64,000 nucleotides of DNA from Phoronis australis (taxonomy: Eukaryota; Phoronida; Phoronidae): contig NMRA01000948.1 of assembly GCA_002633005.1 (NCBI GenBank), forward strand, positions 1 through 64,000, in the 5' to 3' direction. Shown here piece by piece: positions 38,165 to 50,401 of this stretch. Every line of letters starts with the position of its first letter. Position 1 is the first letter of the stretch. A program made the position numbers and the translations under genes. Under the pieces are notes generated by a model that did no database searches, was not told where the DNA came from, and saw only the letters and a program-made list of their open reading frames with translations.

Positions 38165-38857
38165 ACTAGTCGGATATAATGGACCCTAACTTATTCCAAA
38201 TAAATCCACTAAATGTAGGTCTAAATGAATGATTTTGGTATCGTTGCATTCCTCAGACATCTGGCTATTCGTACGAATCATTTTCACGACCCTCAATTAC
38301 TCTAGTCTATAGCTACGCTGTTCCGAACTCGGTCCACTTTAGCCACGCGCATCGTGAAATCGGCAGCCATTTCAGGGAACTTACTGTATCTAGCGACATC
38401 TATCAGCGATTTGCTACAACATGTGCTGTTCCTTTTTCATCAGTCAACGTCATTGGTCGATTTCGTCAATATTATTAACGTCAGTCGTTATTAATCATCT
38501 GCTCTCGTCATCACCTTCGTCGTCTCTCTCACGATCGTATCTGTCATCGTCATGTTATCGTCGTCCATGTTGACTGATGAAAAAGGAACAGCGCGTGTTG
38601 TAGCAAATCGCCGATAGATGGCGCTAGATATAGTAAGTTCCCTGAAATGGCTGCCGATTTCACAATGCGTGTGGCTAACGCTAAAGTGTACCAAGTTCAG
38701 AATGGCGTAGTTATAGACTAGAGTAATTGAGGGTCGTGAAAAGGATTTGTACGGATAGCCAGATGTCTGAGGAATGCAACGATACCAAAATCATTCATTT
38801 AGACCTACATTTAGTGGATTTATTTGGAATAAGTTAGGGTCCATTATATAAGACTAG
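38165..38857. mobile_element. Long inverted-repeat (foldback) element
   Basis: A left arm of about 280 bp (38168-38449) is matched in inverse by a right arm (about 38568-38852): TATAATGGACCCTAACTTAT at the left end answers ATAAGTTAGGGTCCATTATA at the right. The arms run through CAGACATCTGGCTATTCGTA and TTTTTCATCAGTCAAC to a spacer of about 120 bp rich in CGTCATCG. There are a few mismatches and small indels. There is no coding frame. The transcript would form one long hairpin. It may be a foldback transposon or a large MITE. Confidence 0.9.
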
Positions 38858-41800
38858 TACCGACATTACGAACTAATACTTCAAGTGCAAAAATTAGCTG
38901 CTAGGGTAAACACATGACAGGCCATCTTTGGCTGGATCACATTTAGGTAATAGACAATGAGGTCCACTGGATATTCTCCAAGCACTGAGGTTAACATCAT
39001 TACAGTAAAAATTGCTGAAAGGACAGTCTCCCTAATTTCGTTTGGGACATGGTCGAATGAGGCATTCACCATATTTCTCAAATTTCGGACATGTCAATTT
39101 TAGCGGCACTGGTCGTATTTCACATTTCGGGCAGTGCATTTTTTCGTTTGATCGGGGGCTGAATGTAAATCTAAGAGTTTTGTGTGACATTTTACAAGTT
39201 TGTGATTGTGTAATTACACTTACTGAGTAATTAGTGTCTAAATGCTCAGTGCTCTCAGCGAGAGCACTCGGGAACGAAATGGTTTCATTTGCATATCACG
39301 TTTTGGTCGTGATAGACCGACGGGAAAAACTGCCCATACAGCTCCAATGGGTAATAAACTATTGAAATCGCTGTTCAAAGCGTGTCAAGTGAAAGGCCTT
39401 GTAACCCCTGAGATTCTATCACGAACATTTCGCGTTAAAGGCTATATATTTATATAGTGTTCTCCACCCTCAAAAACTCAAACAGGTCGCGTTTATAACC
39501 AGTTCGAAAGTTTACACAGTGTGAATCTCAAGCATGTACTCACGAACACACAAAATGATACTTTTTGTTCAAAATGAAAAAATCAATTGTGTGGTGTGCT
39601 ATTTAAACAGGTCAGAGGAAAAATCAAACAGGTCGCGTCGACCTGTTAAAACGGGTCATGAAGAACATTGCTTTATGAATGTAGATCATGCTCACAAAAT
39701 TAATAAAATAGACTTGGGACGATTCTTTTTTTGCCACATAGCATTTGTTGAAGGCTCGATCAGCCTTGTGTAATACTAAAAAGTACACATGGTTTGAGAA
39801 GAGCAAGTACATTCGTGAACAAAAAGAAATGTCCCTTTAATTGATGAACTATAATAATAAGACAAATAACAAGTAAACAAAATTGTTGTCCCATGCAAGG
39901 CGGGTGCAAGACGAGTACCCTACACCCCAAACAGCAGAACGCCCAACCTCAAATTGTAAAACCTGCCACTAGGTAATGTAGACTCAATCCCACATCTACC
40001 AACTACTCGTGATCACAATTTCAACTCCCAAAATGCATGTCGTTTTAATTACTTGGAATTTAGTGAGCAGAATTTTGAGTTGCACCAAAAGCAACTCATG
40101 TCTCGGCGACAACAAATACTCAAGATGAAAACCTTTTACTGAAGGAAACAGGGAGGTGTTCTTTGCTCATGCACACAAATGATCATATTTAGTACGGCAT
40201 TTCAGACCCTGAAATAAAACATAGTATTCTGATATAAAAGCAACAATAACACCTAGACCAGGCTTTATGACATGCTTTCAATTCCTAAGAACTTTGGAAA
40301 TTATTCCTGGATATTATGGATCTGGTCAATCTTAATCCTTCTGCACCGATTAAACTTAACATGATTTTGAAAAAGCCTCAAGTGCTAAAATGACCCTGTG
40401 GTTACCTGAATGGGGAAATATCCAAGACCTACAAAATTTTTGACAACTGTGATGTGACTACATTTATATTCCAGTTTCAGCATTCAAATCTCGTCATAAT
40501 AGTGCTAGACTCCGTGAGACACGTCATCACTAAACATCCAAATACTGACCTGCTTTCCCATCCTTGCATCAAACCTAAGACATTTGCTGCACAGATTACC
40601 AAATATTTACAATTACGACATTCAGCCAACAACAAAATGAATGTAGACTACGTGCTTAGTTAAGAAGTGTATTTTAGAATGCTGTTTTATCGAAAATTTT
40701 ATTTATCTTTTTTCCATTATTTGATGAAGTGCAACTATGCTATGAGCAAAAGTGTTGGAAACATGAAAACGATTAATGAGAATACTCAGCTTTGTTAATG
40801 TTTTTCTCAATTAAATGGTTGCGTAAAACATTCTTAAAAAATGGCTTGTCATATTCAGTTGTTTTTGTATCAAGCTATAATAAATCTGTGGTAAGAAATC
40901 TTTGCTTGTGAAAAACCGTGAATTCTATTCCATAACTCAACATTCCAACCTCACCGACCAATCACTTCAATAGCCGCCATTTTAGATGCGTTCAATATAC
41001 AGCGACACGATCTTTGAAGGCACATTTGCTACATCGTTTTCGTGCCATTGGAGTTTCAGGTTATTTGTTGTTGTCTAATACTTTACAAGTTCTTTCTCGG
41101 TTGCATTACTCTATCCATGCGTCCAATGCCAACGAAGTTTTACTGCTGTGCTGTGGGCTGCAACTCCGATGTGAAGAAGTTTGATAAACTGGACAAATAC
41201 ACAAAAATGTGCCTGATTTCCAAAACGAGGTCACACGCTTTTATATCTCCAGGACAAAGGAGAGCTCTATCGCCATGTAATAAGGGACAGCCCTATTGTG
41301 AATGCGCCCAAAAGATTTCATGTCTCCTTCAGTAAAGGAAAGGTGTATTTTCATGCCTAATACTACATTTTTGAAACACAAATTCTTGTGACATGAGTGT
41401 TCACTTAGGCAAGGGTACGTTGAAGGTTATGCAGGACCCTAGAAAAATGCATATCTCAGAAATGGCTCTCTATGTTCGCAGGAAACTTTCATCTACTATC
41501 CTTTGAGTAGTTCTCCAAAATGTTATCAAAATCAAAAGCTGCGTCAAAAGAGAAAACTATTTTAGAAAAATATGACAGTGTATGAGTTTACAGGTTTTCT
41601 ATTTTTAAATGTCTTAATTGCTTAAATAGGGAGTGGGCGTTCGTTTTGAATACTGAAAAATGGGGATTACTAAAACATGGACTTCCTCAATTAAGTTATA
41701 AGCTTTGACCGGACCTATAAAACAACTCCACCCATAGTTTTGATGATTTTATTACTAACTGCCAACTTTTTCCATTGTCTGCTGTAGTGTAATGGACCAG

Positions 41801-42102
41801 AAATTTGCTGACTACTATTTACATTCACTTACAATACTCTGCCATTTATCAAATGGTGTTTATGTTCATCTGCAGAGCTGTAAACTGGAAAGACTTGGGA
41901 GTTTAAAGTAAAAATTTAGGTATTTTCAGGGTTGGGGGTTGGGCCAAACATGGGCATTAATATGGCCGAGTATGGTATACTAAATTAGAAAATGCAACAA
42001 TTCCTTTGCCAAAAATGGACTAAACCCAAGTCTAATGTATAATGCAGTTAATCTTCCTTGCTCACCAACATTTTTCAAACTATTGACACTGTCCTTTTCT
42101 CA
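38858..42102. other. Intergenic, no supported gene
   Basis: Short open frames occur but none shows a recognisable domain. At 40972-40985 GCCGCCATTTTAGA resembles a YY1-type element, about 150 bp before a short cysteine-containing frame starting at 41119 (MRPMPTKFYCCAVGC), whose first cysteines recall a THAP-type start but which ends without the rest of such a domain. A fragment of the AAGGTTATGxAGGACC repeat family lies at about 41425-41580. Confidence 0.4.
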
Positions 42103-42536
42103 TTAAAGATGCTATGTCTCATTAAATTGTGAATATGCAAATGAAGTTCTAGTTTACAAACAACCCGAGGTCTTCCGGTGTGCCGGAAACCATCCAAGAA
42201 CCAGTTACCATTATAATCTTGGGAAAGTCTCTGTTTGCTAGACAATTGTTTAGGTAAATGAGTATAGTTACCCTAATAAAACAAGGAACAGTTTTTATTA
42301 TTTGTTCATTTCACTATCAAATAACAATTGCGCAATATTTGGAATTACTTAGGTTTTCTTTTTGTTCACACTTGTTTTTTAAGTGTATCAGTTGTGGCGT
42401 TTTCTTTAAAACCGCGTTTTATTTGTAAATTGTTTCTTTCCTGATTATACTTGTGCACACAGTTCTTCAGGAAGTCAAAAGGTGGTGCTTGCTACAAATT
42501 TAAATATTCAGTTTTAATGAGTCATAGCATCTTTAA
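42103..42536. mobile_element. MITE with TTAAAGATGCTATG ends, copy 1
   Basis: It begins TTAAAGATGCTATGTCTCAT and ends ATGAGTCATAGCATCTTTAA, inverted repeats of about 24 bp, so it is bracketed by TTAA (piggyBac-like) or TA (Tc1/mariner-like). The 434-bp interior lacks coding capacity. It aligns in direct orientation with the copy at 44778. Confidence 0.85.
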
Positions 42537-43258
42537 GGTAATGGTAACACTTCTAGTACTAACTGTTATTGTTTTCTCATAGACTATGATTCATTGCTAG
42601 GTCAGTTCTCTTCTCACCAACCACTAAGAACTGATCGTAGTCTATATTAACATATTTCTGTACTTACACACCAAAGCATGACACTAGTCATGTATGTCCT
42701 TCCTCTTAACGAAGTAAGACATAGGCACTCAAGCAACTGTCAGATAGCTCTCTATTTGTGTCAATGATGACAAAGTACATTTGCATTATGTATCTTGATG
42801 TTTGACTCATTTCGCTCTTGCGATTATAAAATTAATGCTGGGTGTCATCTTCCACAACTTTGAAGCTTCGAGTGAAATCTCGCACACTGTAGAACTCCAT
42901 TGTCAACCTCTTACATATTTCATATCTTTAAAATGACTTGCTGTAGCACTTGTACAAATTTTAGCTTTTCTAATTTTTGATGAGTCCAACTCAGTTTTGT
43001 TCACAAATGGTCCTTTAACCATGGAGTAGGTCAACCACAGATCATAGAAGCCTGAACAAGTCTGGTAACAGCGTAATTAAAAAGTGGACGGAAATTGCAA
43101 CATAGGCAAATATATTATGAGTTATACTAGTTGTTTGGAACTTGGAACACATTATCGATGCAGGAGTGAGTTTACGATAAAAATATGTATGCTTTCTTTA
43201 AAGGTAAAAAATAAAACTGCATTTCATAATGCCACCCTTTTCATTCTTAACAGTGCAA

Positions 43259-43729
43259 ATGTCGAAACGAAACAGCTACAGTGTCAAGTACAAACTTGAA
43301 GTCATTGAGTGGCATTGGAACAATGGAAGCAATATCTCAGAAACAGCACGTCGTTTCAAAGTTGACAGAAAGAGAGTCAGGGAATGGCTGACGAATGAAG
43401 GCATACTCTTAATGAACAGTAAGGGTGCTACAGGTAATTTGAAACGTCTCCATCGTGGTGGCAAAGTGTGTGAGAAGTTGGATTCTGAACTCTTAGTCTA
43501 CATGATTGATGAAATGGTTGGAGGAAGGACATTGACCAACGCTGAGCTGAGAGAGAAAGGGATGGAAATAGCGAGTCGCATCAAGGGAATGGAAGGCTTT
43601 AAAGCATCCGATGGCTGGCTCAGGAGATGGAAACGCAGAAACCATGTCGGGATATGCCATAGAACGATTGCAGCTGAAAAGCCTGCCGAAGATTATATGG
43701 TACAGGTGAAGATCGAAGAACCTTGTTGA
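43259..43729 (+). CDS. Brinker/CENP-B-type helix-turn-helix protein, pogo transposase-derived, no DDE domain
   Basis: 156 residues, starting MSKRNSYSVKYKLEVIEWHW. Residues about 5-43 form a Brinker-type helix-turn-helix (NISETARRFKVDRKRVREWL). Residues about 72-135 form a CENP-B/Tc5-type helix-turn-helix (LDSELLVYMIDEM, TNAELREKGMEIA, ASDGWLRRWKRR). The order matches POGK and pogo-family transposases. The frame stops after AAEKPAEDYMVQVKIEEPC, about where the linker to the DDE integrase domain would begin, so there is no catalytic part. An acceptor (TTCTTAACAG) ends 5 nt before the ATG. A possible donor, CAG/GTGAAG, at 43706 could add a downstream exon, but splicing to the acceptor at about 43793 gives no recognisable continuation. 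It is probably a nuclear DNA-binding protein, domesticated, or the remnant of a transposon. It is flanked by two copies of one MITE. Confidence 0.75.
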   Translation: MSKRNSYSVKYKLEVIEWHWNNGSNISETARRFKVDRKRVREWLTNEGILLMNSKGATGNLKRLHRGGKVCEKLDSELLVYMIDEMVGGRTLTNAELREKGMEIASRIKGMEGFKASDGWLRRWKRRNHVGICHRTIAAEKPAEDYMVQVKIEEPC

Positions 43730-44777
43730 AATGACTATATACGCAGCTAAAACAAAGGTAATTTGTACCGGACGATGTGTATATTTTTGACAGGGCTGCT
43801 TCCACAACTAGGAAAATCCCAGGCTCGAAATGGAAGAAGATCGCACAGACTGGTGAAAGCATCACTATGTGCTATGTGAAACTATTGACAGTCAGAAGGA
43901 CACGCCCTTTATTGTTTCCAAAGTTGTGCCATCAGGAAAGTGGCCTTGGATCTACCCACGACATCAAAGTGGCCACACATAGAATGGAATTGATGGCAGG
44001 AATTGTTTCATTGCTAGAAAACGAATAACTATGACGACCTAAGACTTAAATGGTTGTCAGAGTCGCAATTGGTGGTCATTGAAGCTCTTCAGCAAAGTAG
44101 GACATGACCTGTATACCAGTGAGAAGTTAATCTGTCATCATTTGCAAGAGCAATAACAATATTCATAGTGTCGAAAACTTATCAGGCAACATCAATGGGA
44201 AATCTGAAAATGTGGCATTTTGCCAAGATCACATGGTTACCGTCACCAGGGATTGTGTTGAAGACGTGGCATCAAGATGGGAGGGCTCGCATTTGCTCAA
44301 GGCTGCAGTGACCACCACTCAATTAACAACAGCTTCATTGATTCCTCAGTTACACGGAAATGGAGACCACTGGGAGCTGGAAATTTGATTTTTAATAGCA
44401 ATGTTGACCACATCTGTGCTCGGACAACCGTGGCTATTTGATGTGCACAGTTTTGTTGTACATTAGTTGAAACACATATATGTTGCTTCTAACTAGATGT
44501 AAATTAAAATTTAAGTTTGTTCCATTCGCACGATCGACCATAAAATATAACAAACAATATTTTTGTCGTAGAAACAAAAAAATATTTGCCTATGAGTGCT
44601 CATCGGCCACGAAAGGTGGAAAATAAAGTATCTTAAAGTGATTATAAACTCGCTTTCGTTAAGACCAGTTTCCATTATAAAATTGGCTCTACTCAGAAGA
44701 GTAATGATTTCCCATTTCAGTTCTTCCAACCACTAAATCAAACGCAATGTTTTGTTAGAATGTGGGTTTATAGTCTC

Positions 44778-45229
44778 TTAGAGATGCTAGGTCTTATTGA
44801 ATTGTGAATATGCAAATGAAGTACTAGGTTTACAATCAACCCCGAGTCGTCCCGTGTGCCGGATAACATCTGAGAACAAGTTACCATTACCATCTCGTGA
44901 AAGTATCATTTTGCAAGACTTTTTTACGTAAGTGAGTATGGTAATATTTCAACTTTACCCTTAGCTAATGAAACAAGGCACAGTTTTTATTATTTGTTTA
45001 TTTCACTATCAAATAATGAGTGCGAACTAATCGGAATTACTAGGGTTTTTATATGTTCAAACCTGTTTTTTTAAGTGTATCAGTTGTGGTGTTTTCTTTA
45101 AAACCGCATTTTATTTGTAAATTGTTCCTTTTCCTGATTATACTTCTACACAGTTGTCCTGGAAGTCACTAAGTGGCGCTTGCTACAAATTTAAATATTC
45201 ACGGATTTAATGAGACATAGTGTCTTTAA
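44778..45229. mobile_element. MITE with TTAAAGATGCTATG ends, copy 2
   Basis: Starts TTAGAGATGCTAGGTCTTAT and ends ATGAGACATAGTGTCTTTAA. It matches the 42103 copy through its length (for example GTGAATATGCAAATGAAGT, GTGTATCAGTTGTGG, GCTACAAATTTAAATATTC) with scattered substitutions. Same orientation as copy 1; no coding frame. Confidence 0.85.
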
Positions 45230-45337
45230 CTGCTGACCCAACCATCTCAGAAGTGATGCATGTGGATCTGAGAACAAAAACCACTTTAAGAGTGCCAAAA
45301 CCATTTTAAGGGCAGCCATGATTTTATCATATTTTGG

Positions 45338-45679
45338 ATGGAAGATTTGCTAGAAGCGTTACGAATAAAACAACATGTGCCATCAAAGTTTAAAGTCCTT
45401 GTAGGCAAGCTTGAAAACGTTAAGAAATGCACGACCTTGTTCAAGATTAGCCTATATTATACTAGCTTGGCCATCATTTTCCATGGAGCCGTCTGGACCT
45501 TAATCATGCTTCCACACTACCCTCGCAAAGTCACACAGTACATGTCAAAAATAATTGGACAAAATGATCCACAATTCCTTGTCATGATAACTGAACGCAT
45601 GTGGAATTCCCTGTTATGGCGGCTGACCCAAGTGGAATTCACGATCAAGAAAGCTAAAAATGACCCATCATTACAGTAA
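45338..45679 (+). CDS. Hypothetical 113-residue reading frame
   Basis: An uninterrupted frame starts MEDLLEALRIKQHVPSKFK, has a hydrophobic central stretch (about residues 39-58, YYTSLAIIFHGAVWTLIM) and a charged C-terminus ending KKAKNDPSLQ. I recognise no family. The amphipathic N-terminal third looks more protein-like than other frames nearby, and it lies just after the MITE at 44778-45229. No neighbouring exon or supporting signal was found, so this may be chance. Confidence 0.25.
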   Translation: MEDLLEALRIKQHVPSKFKVLVGKLENVKKCTTLFKISLYYTSLAIIFHGAVWTLIMLPHYPRKVTQYMSKIIGQNDPQFLVMITERMWNSLLWRLTQVEFTIKKAKNDPSLQ

Positions 45680-48600
45680 ATGGTGTTTTGTTTGATTACT
45701 GTTGTTGTGTACTATAAAGTCATGTTTACTTAGAGCGGGGGAAGTCGGTTGCTTGGTGACAATAATTATGAATTGGGTTAACTCGAAATTTATTGGGTGG
45801 CACTTTAAGGGTCCTCTTTGCAGAAGCCCATGCATGATCCAAGGTCATGTGGGACTCTTGTCCCATGAATGCACGTGGTGAATCATACTTGTTAACCCAC
45901 TGATTTGGCAGGACTGCCTCGGGAGGCTCACCAATTAGTATTTTAATTCTCCAGGTTCTACCACCAATTTAAGAAAACCCGCTAAATCCTGCATTTTTTC
46001 TGAACCCTTGTTTGCTGAAACAGGACCCTGAGCAGCTCCACTTGCAATCTGACTACTGGCAAATAAGTTTTTTTTTAGTAGATGCTCTTTTGACTTGCTG
46101 TTATGTGACTAACCTCAAAAGAATTTCCATCTCATCAAGTCCCAAGTAATTTGAGATAATTTTTCTCTTGTGTATTTCCTGCTTAATGAGGTTTTCTAAC
46201 ACAATGCAATTGTCACAGCCACTGAGGTAAAACTGGTGCCTACTGGGGGAGCAGCTAGAATCGCTGGATTTTTATTCGACCACTCCAAATTCTATGGTTG
46301 CAGTGCATATAGTCAGCGTCCCATCCACCAAAAGTATCCTTCAGCAGCCTGTTGGTACCCTTGCTTGTCTATTAAATTTGTCAAAAACTGCTCGAAAGAT
46401 CACAACAGAGTTACATAGAGGGGCTACACCAGGTCCAGTCAATGTTGGGCTGTATACTATTTGTCATGCAGTGGTAGGTGTATTTCAATACTTTGCCTTG
46501 CTATTATTTATTTTGAAACATTGGCAATTACGCTGATCAACATTCTGTTCTTTATTCTTACGTTAAAGACAACCTAGTGAATATCAAGGCACACAGTATG
46601 ATACTGATCTTATTCAAAACCACATACTAATGATAACGGTAAAATATCACCAATTCCATTTTTAACTTTTAAAGGCTTCTAACTTTGTGAATGCCCATTA
46701 CCTTTTAACACTTTGTAAAAAACATGAGCACAACCTAGAAACTGCTTTCACATTATATCCAGGTTCTCACTCATTCTCTTGCATACATTCACTGATAAGA
46801 CCGAGCTCAGAGGAGTAGGAGACACTTTGTGCAATGCTCGATTGTCAGCCAGTAAGGCTAGGATTCAAACCTAGGTATCCCAAACGAGAGTCCGGAGATG
46901 ATCCACACACTCTCCTCTGTTGGCAGGTTTTGTAAGCAGGTTAAAGACTGGCTAAAGCTTTCATTGTGTGCAACTTACCTTTTAGGGAAATGCGAAAAAA
47001 AAAAGTTTCATGGTGTGTCTTAAATTGGTGACACTGAAGCAAGAAGGCAAGGTTTCCTAATGGTGACTGACTCAACAAACTTATTCAAGCTTTTAAGCAT
47101 AATTTGCATTCTTTTTCAAGCTAATCACACTAGGCTTAGTAAGGGCTAGGAAATTAACGCTTGGGATTAAAATAGTAGTGGCTGCTCTATTAAGCTTGTT
47201 CAAAGTGATGGCAAAATTTCACCAATTTTGGGCTAAACTAATTGTCAGAATTGCTTTTGCCATTATTTCAGGGCTGCTAATATAGCTGTGAATGCCTGCA
47301 ACTTCTAAAATGACTGTATCTTGGTAATATAATTTAACATGACAAAGCATTGCTTTCTGCTTGATATCTCTTATGAAAAAATGAGAAAGCAAAATTTCAT
47401 TTACTTGTCATGTTGCGTCCTAAATTGGGGGAGATTATATGTATTATAAAGGGAAGGGTAATCAGGTTAAGAGTGATATTTGGTTAAAATAGAGATTTCT
47501 GATTATCTCAGACAAATTAATAAAGTTCTACAGGATTATTTCTAAATAATTATGCATCCTGAAAAGTGACATTCGCGGTCAAGTACATTTCCCCATCTCT
47601 GATTACTTGCACTTTGGATTTTGTTTGACATTGAACTTGTTATTGTATTACTAATTAGTCATGTAATAATTTAGACTGTCACCTGTCATTCTGTGAGTCT
47701 TACTCAGACTCATAAATTGGTCAGTGTTCTCCACAACAGAAAATTCTTGAACGTTTGAACGTCCATGTGCATTCATGCTTTAAAGAGTTTGTGTGTTGTC
47801 TTGGAATAAATGCATTGAAATGGTCACAAAAGTCCAAAATGTCATACTTTTAAAGTGACTAATCTCCTTATACTCACATTGCGTTGTAAGTAAGGCAAAC
47901 TCGCTACTGCAAAAGTCAAACTCTATGCAGTGACGAGTCAAAACAGGTTGTGGAGAACATTGGTTTCTAGTGGTTGTTGCGTACTAGAATCAGGATGCAC
48001 GTACTCCTAAGGTGAGCTCTGGAAGAGTCTAGATGTTCCATTTTACCAATTTCTGCCGGAGTTAGCTCGTTCGTGTCTGGAACACAGCACTGCCCGTTCA
48101 TGCCACGCCTAAAGCATTGTTAATGCCGTGTGCGCAACATAATTTTGTATCTTCGGATTACAAAAGGCATATTTACACACGCTTCATGATCGTACCTCCA
48201 AAACATGTTCTGAAGGAGGAGACCATATCATCGGCATTTCTCTTTTCTGCTATGTCCCCACCTGCTGGGAACCCTTGTGAAACGTGAAGTGGTCGAGAGC
48301 AATGACAGCCACTGTTGTGACTCATGGCCAAGTGTACAACACCATCCTACTTCAATACAAATTCTTTGCAAAACCTTATAATAAGGGGTACAACAGAAAG
48401 CCAGAACCAATGTAGCACACAATGCTTTCAACACTACCATTTTTTAATTAACTGATTTATTGGTTGGGGCTCTAGGTGTAAAAGCCACCTCTGAACACTC
48501 GTTTACTGAACACATTTGTACAAATATGCTGTTCAAGGTCGTAAAGCATTCCTTATGCATGTTATTTTTTCAAAAAAATCTCAACCTATAGCATACCGGA

Positions 48601-49500
48601 GTACTGTAGTGCATTGCAAGTATCCTACGAGTTGATCTCCAGAGCATTATCTGAGTTGATGTCCGGCGCATTAGAGCAATATGCCATTAGTAATAACCGA
48701 AAAATACTCGTAAAATAGCAATAACAAAACTATCGATTTTCCTATCAATATCACCAACTTACGTCTTCAACCATGCAAACTGGCTTCATAATTGGTAATC
48801 AGTTAATTTTAGAACCTTGAATGTACAGTGCATGAGAATGATGAAGTGTGTTTCAGCTTTACAACCTTACGCCTTTAGTGAAATAGTCATTTGAACACAA
48901 GGGATGTACCTGCATTAAATTTTATTTAGCAATATTGCAGACAAGTGAAATTTTATTCCGTCAAATTCATTGACAAAAACAATGATTAATATACCGGGTA
49001 TATTTTTTATAATTTTACTCTATTACTATTTGTAGATGACATAAATTGATATTTGGTAAAGGTCCCACAGTTTATTGCAAAGGTTTCAATGTTTGAACAT
49101 GGAAAAATTAAATTATAATTTTGGAAATAACTTTCGTGCGAAATGAGTGGTAAATTAGTGTACGTATTTACACAGATATTTTTTCATGTTATCAATAAAA
49201 ACGATGTTAAAACATAAATATTAGATGGTATCATGGTTTGCAACCAAATAGCTCGTCTGAATTCAGATAGGAAACTAAAGCATCAGGGGTTGGGCATTCA
49301 GCAGAGCCAGGCCATTTAAAAAATGTTCAAGTCAGGAAGTTTTATTTTTGCCAGTCAAGTCATGTGTAACATCCTAAAAATGAAATTGATGTAAGTATTA
49401 CACAGAAACTTTGTTAGTCATAGCAAGTAGTTTATCCCGTTCAATCCGCCATCTTTTTGATCACATCACCGAACCTAATGAACATAAGTCCGAAAAGATT
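45680..49500. other. Intergenic, no supported gene
   Basis: AT-rich sequence with only short open frames. One frame at 46294-46536 ends in a hydrophobic stretch but has no recognisable domain. A fragment like the 27.4-kb repeat family (GCAGACAAGTGAAATTTTAT) lies at about 48938. Nothing else is assignable. Confidence 0.4.
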
Positions 49501-49504
49501 ACTG

Positions 49505-49577
49505 CCCCCCACCGGGACTCAAACCCAGGACCTTCTGCTAACCGTGCAGACGCTCTAGCCACTGAGCCATCGGGACC
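49505..49577 (-). tRNA. tRNA-like cloverleaf, probable tRNA pseudogene or SINE head
   Basis: On the minus strand: D-arm GCTC-AGTGGCTA-GAGC pairs fully, anticodon arm TCTGC-ACGGTTA-GCAGA pairs fully with a 7-nt loop, and T-arm CTGGG-TTTGAGT-CCCGG pairs with one wobble. Box A (TGGCTCAGTGG) and box B (GGGTTTGAGTCC) are present. Against a working tRNA: the loop lacks the universal T before the anticodon, the acceptor stem (GTCCCGA with TGGGGGG) has mismatches, and there is one extra base before the D-stem. A tRNA-derived SINE or pseudogene is most likely. Confidence 0.5.
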
Positions 49578-50111
49578 ACAGGTCAAACACAGAAATCCAA
49601 TCAGACTTAGTAGTGGGCATCTTGCCCATGATCTCCATTGTGTGTTAGTCCTAACTTTTGTACTTTTTGGAGCCAAATTTCTTGTGGGTGGCGCTGTCAG
49701 GCTGCATGTAAAACTGAACACAAGCATGTAAAAGTGAACATTTTGAAAAATGCAAGGTGTTAAGCTGAATGCAGGCGTTTGAAACCAGAAAAGTATAATA
49801 CTGTAAGTTAATGATGCTTCAAATAAAATGATCAAAAAATGTTACTCACTGGAGTATGCTACATCTCACTTTCCTATACGAACACAACGATAGTATCAGA
49901 GTGTTCCACAGGCTGTTATAGCAGGGTGCCATACTCTCTTTAAATTTCAGCTGTCCACTCTGCGCTCTCCTTAAATTTCTCAGGTTGCCCTACTACATTT
50001 GAACACACACTCAAAATGCCAGGAAGTAAACAAACGGAAGTCGGAATTGTATGGCAAAAAATCATAACGACCAGATCGTGTTTGCATGTGGGACTACGCA
50101 AAGGATACTGG

Positions 50112-50247
50112 ATTTAAAAGGGGGAAACTGGTCATCAAAGAGCACAACAGATTTCTGTTAGAGTAGAAAGAAAGAAAAACCAACGACCCCGCGACCTCAG
50201 GAGATGTGGCTGACATTTACAGAGTTCGCTGGGTGTTCACTTCAGGT
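50112..50247 (+). promoter_or_regulatory. Possible promoter and 5' untranslated exon of LITAF gene 2
   Basis: TTTAAAAG at about 50114 could serve as a TATA-like element. About 130 bp downstream, CACTTCAG/GTATCT (donor at 50248) could end an untranslated exon that splices to the acceptor just before the LITAF 2 start codon. Inferred from motifs only. Confidence 0.25.
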
Positions 50248-50401
50248 ATCTCTATTTCAATTTCGGCTCTTGCCCAGTGGGGTTTGGCAACCTCAGATCC
50301 CGTTTGGTAACCTGAGAAATTTGCCTGGTCGCATTTGGCAAATTGGCTGTGCTAGGATGGGAGAATTACATCAGAAAGTAATGTTAGTTTCAGCAGAGGT
50401 C

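Noticed and set aside
41119-41335. Possible THAP-domain gene starting MRPMPTKFYCCAVGC
   Set aside because: Only the first cysteine pair resembles the domain; the later C-x2-H, the AVPTIF box and a plausible donor leading to more exons were not seen.
46294-46536. 80-residue frame ending in a membrane-like stretch
   Set aside because: No family resemblance, no splice or promoter support; overlaps another frame of equal quality.
46860-46930. tRNA-like box B (GGTTTGAATCC, minus strand)
   Set aside because: Only the T-arm is convincing; no regular D-arm or anticodon arm was found.
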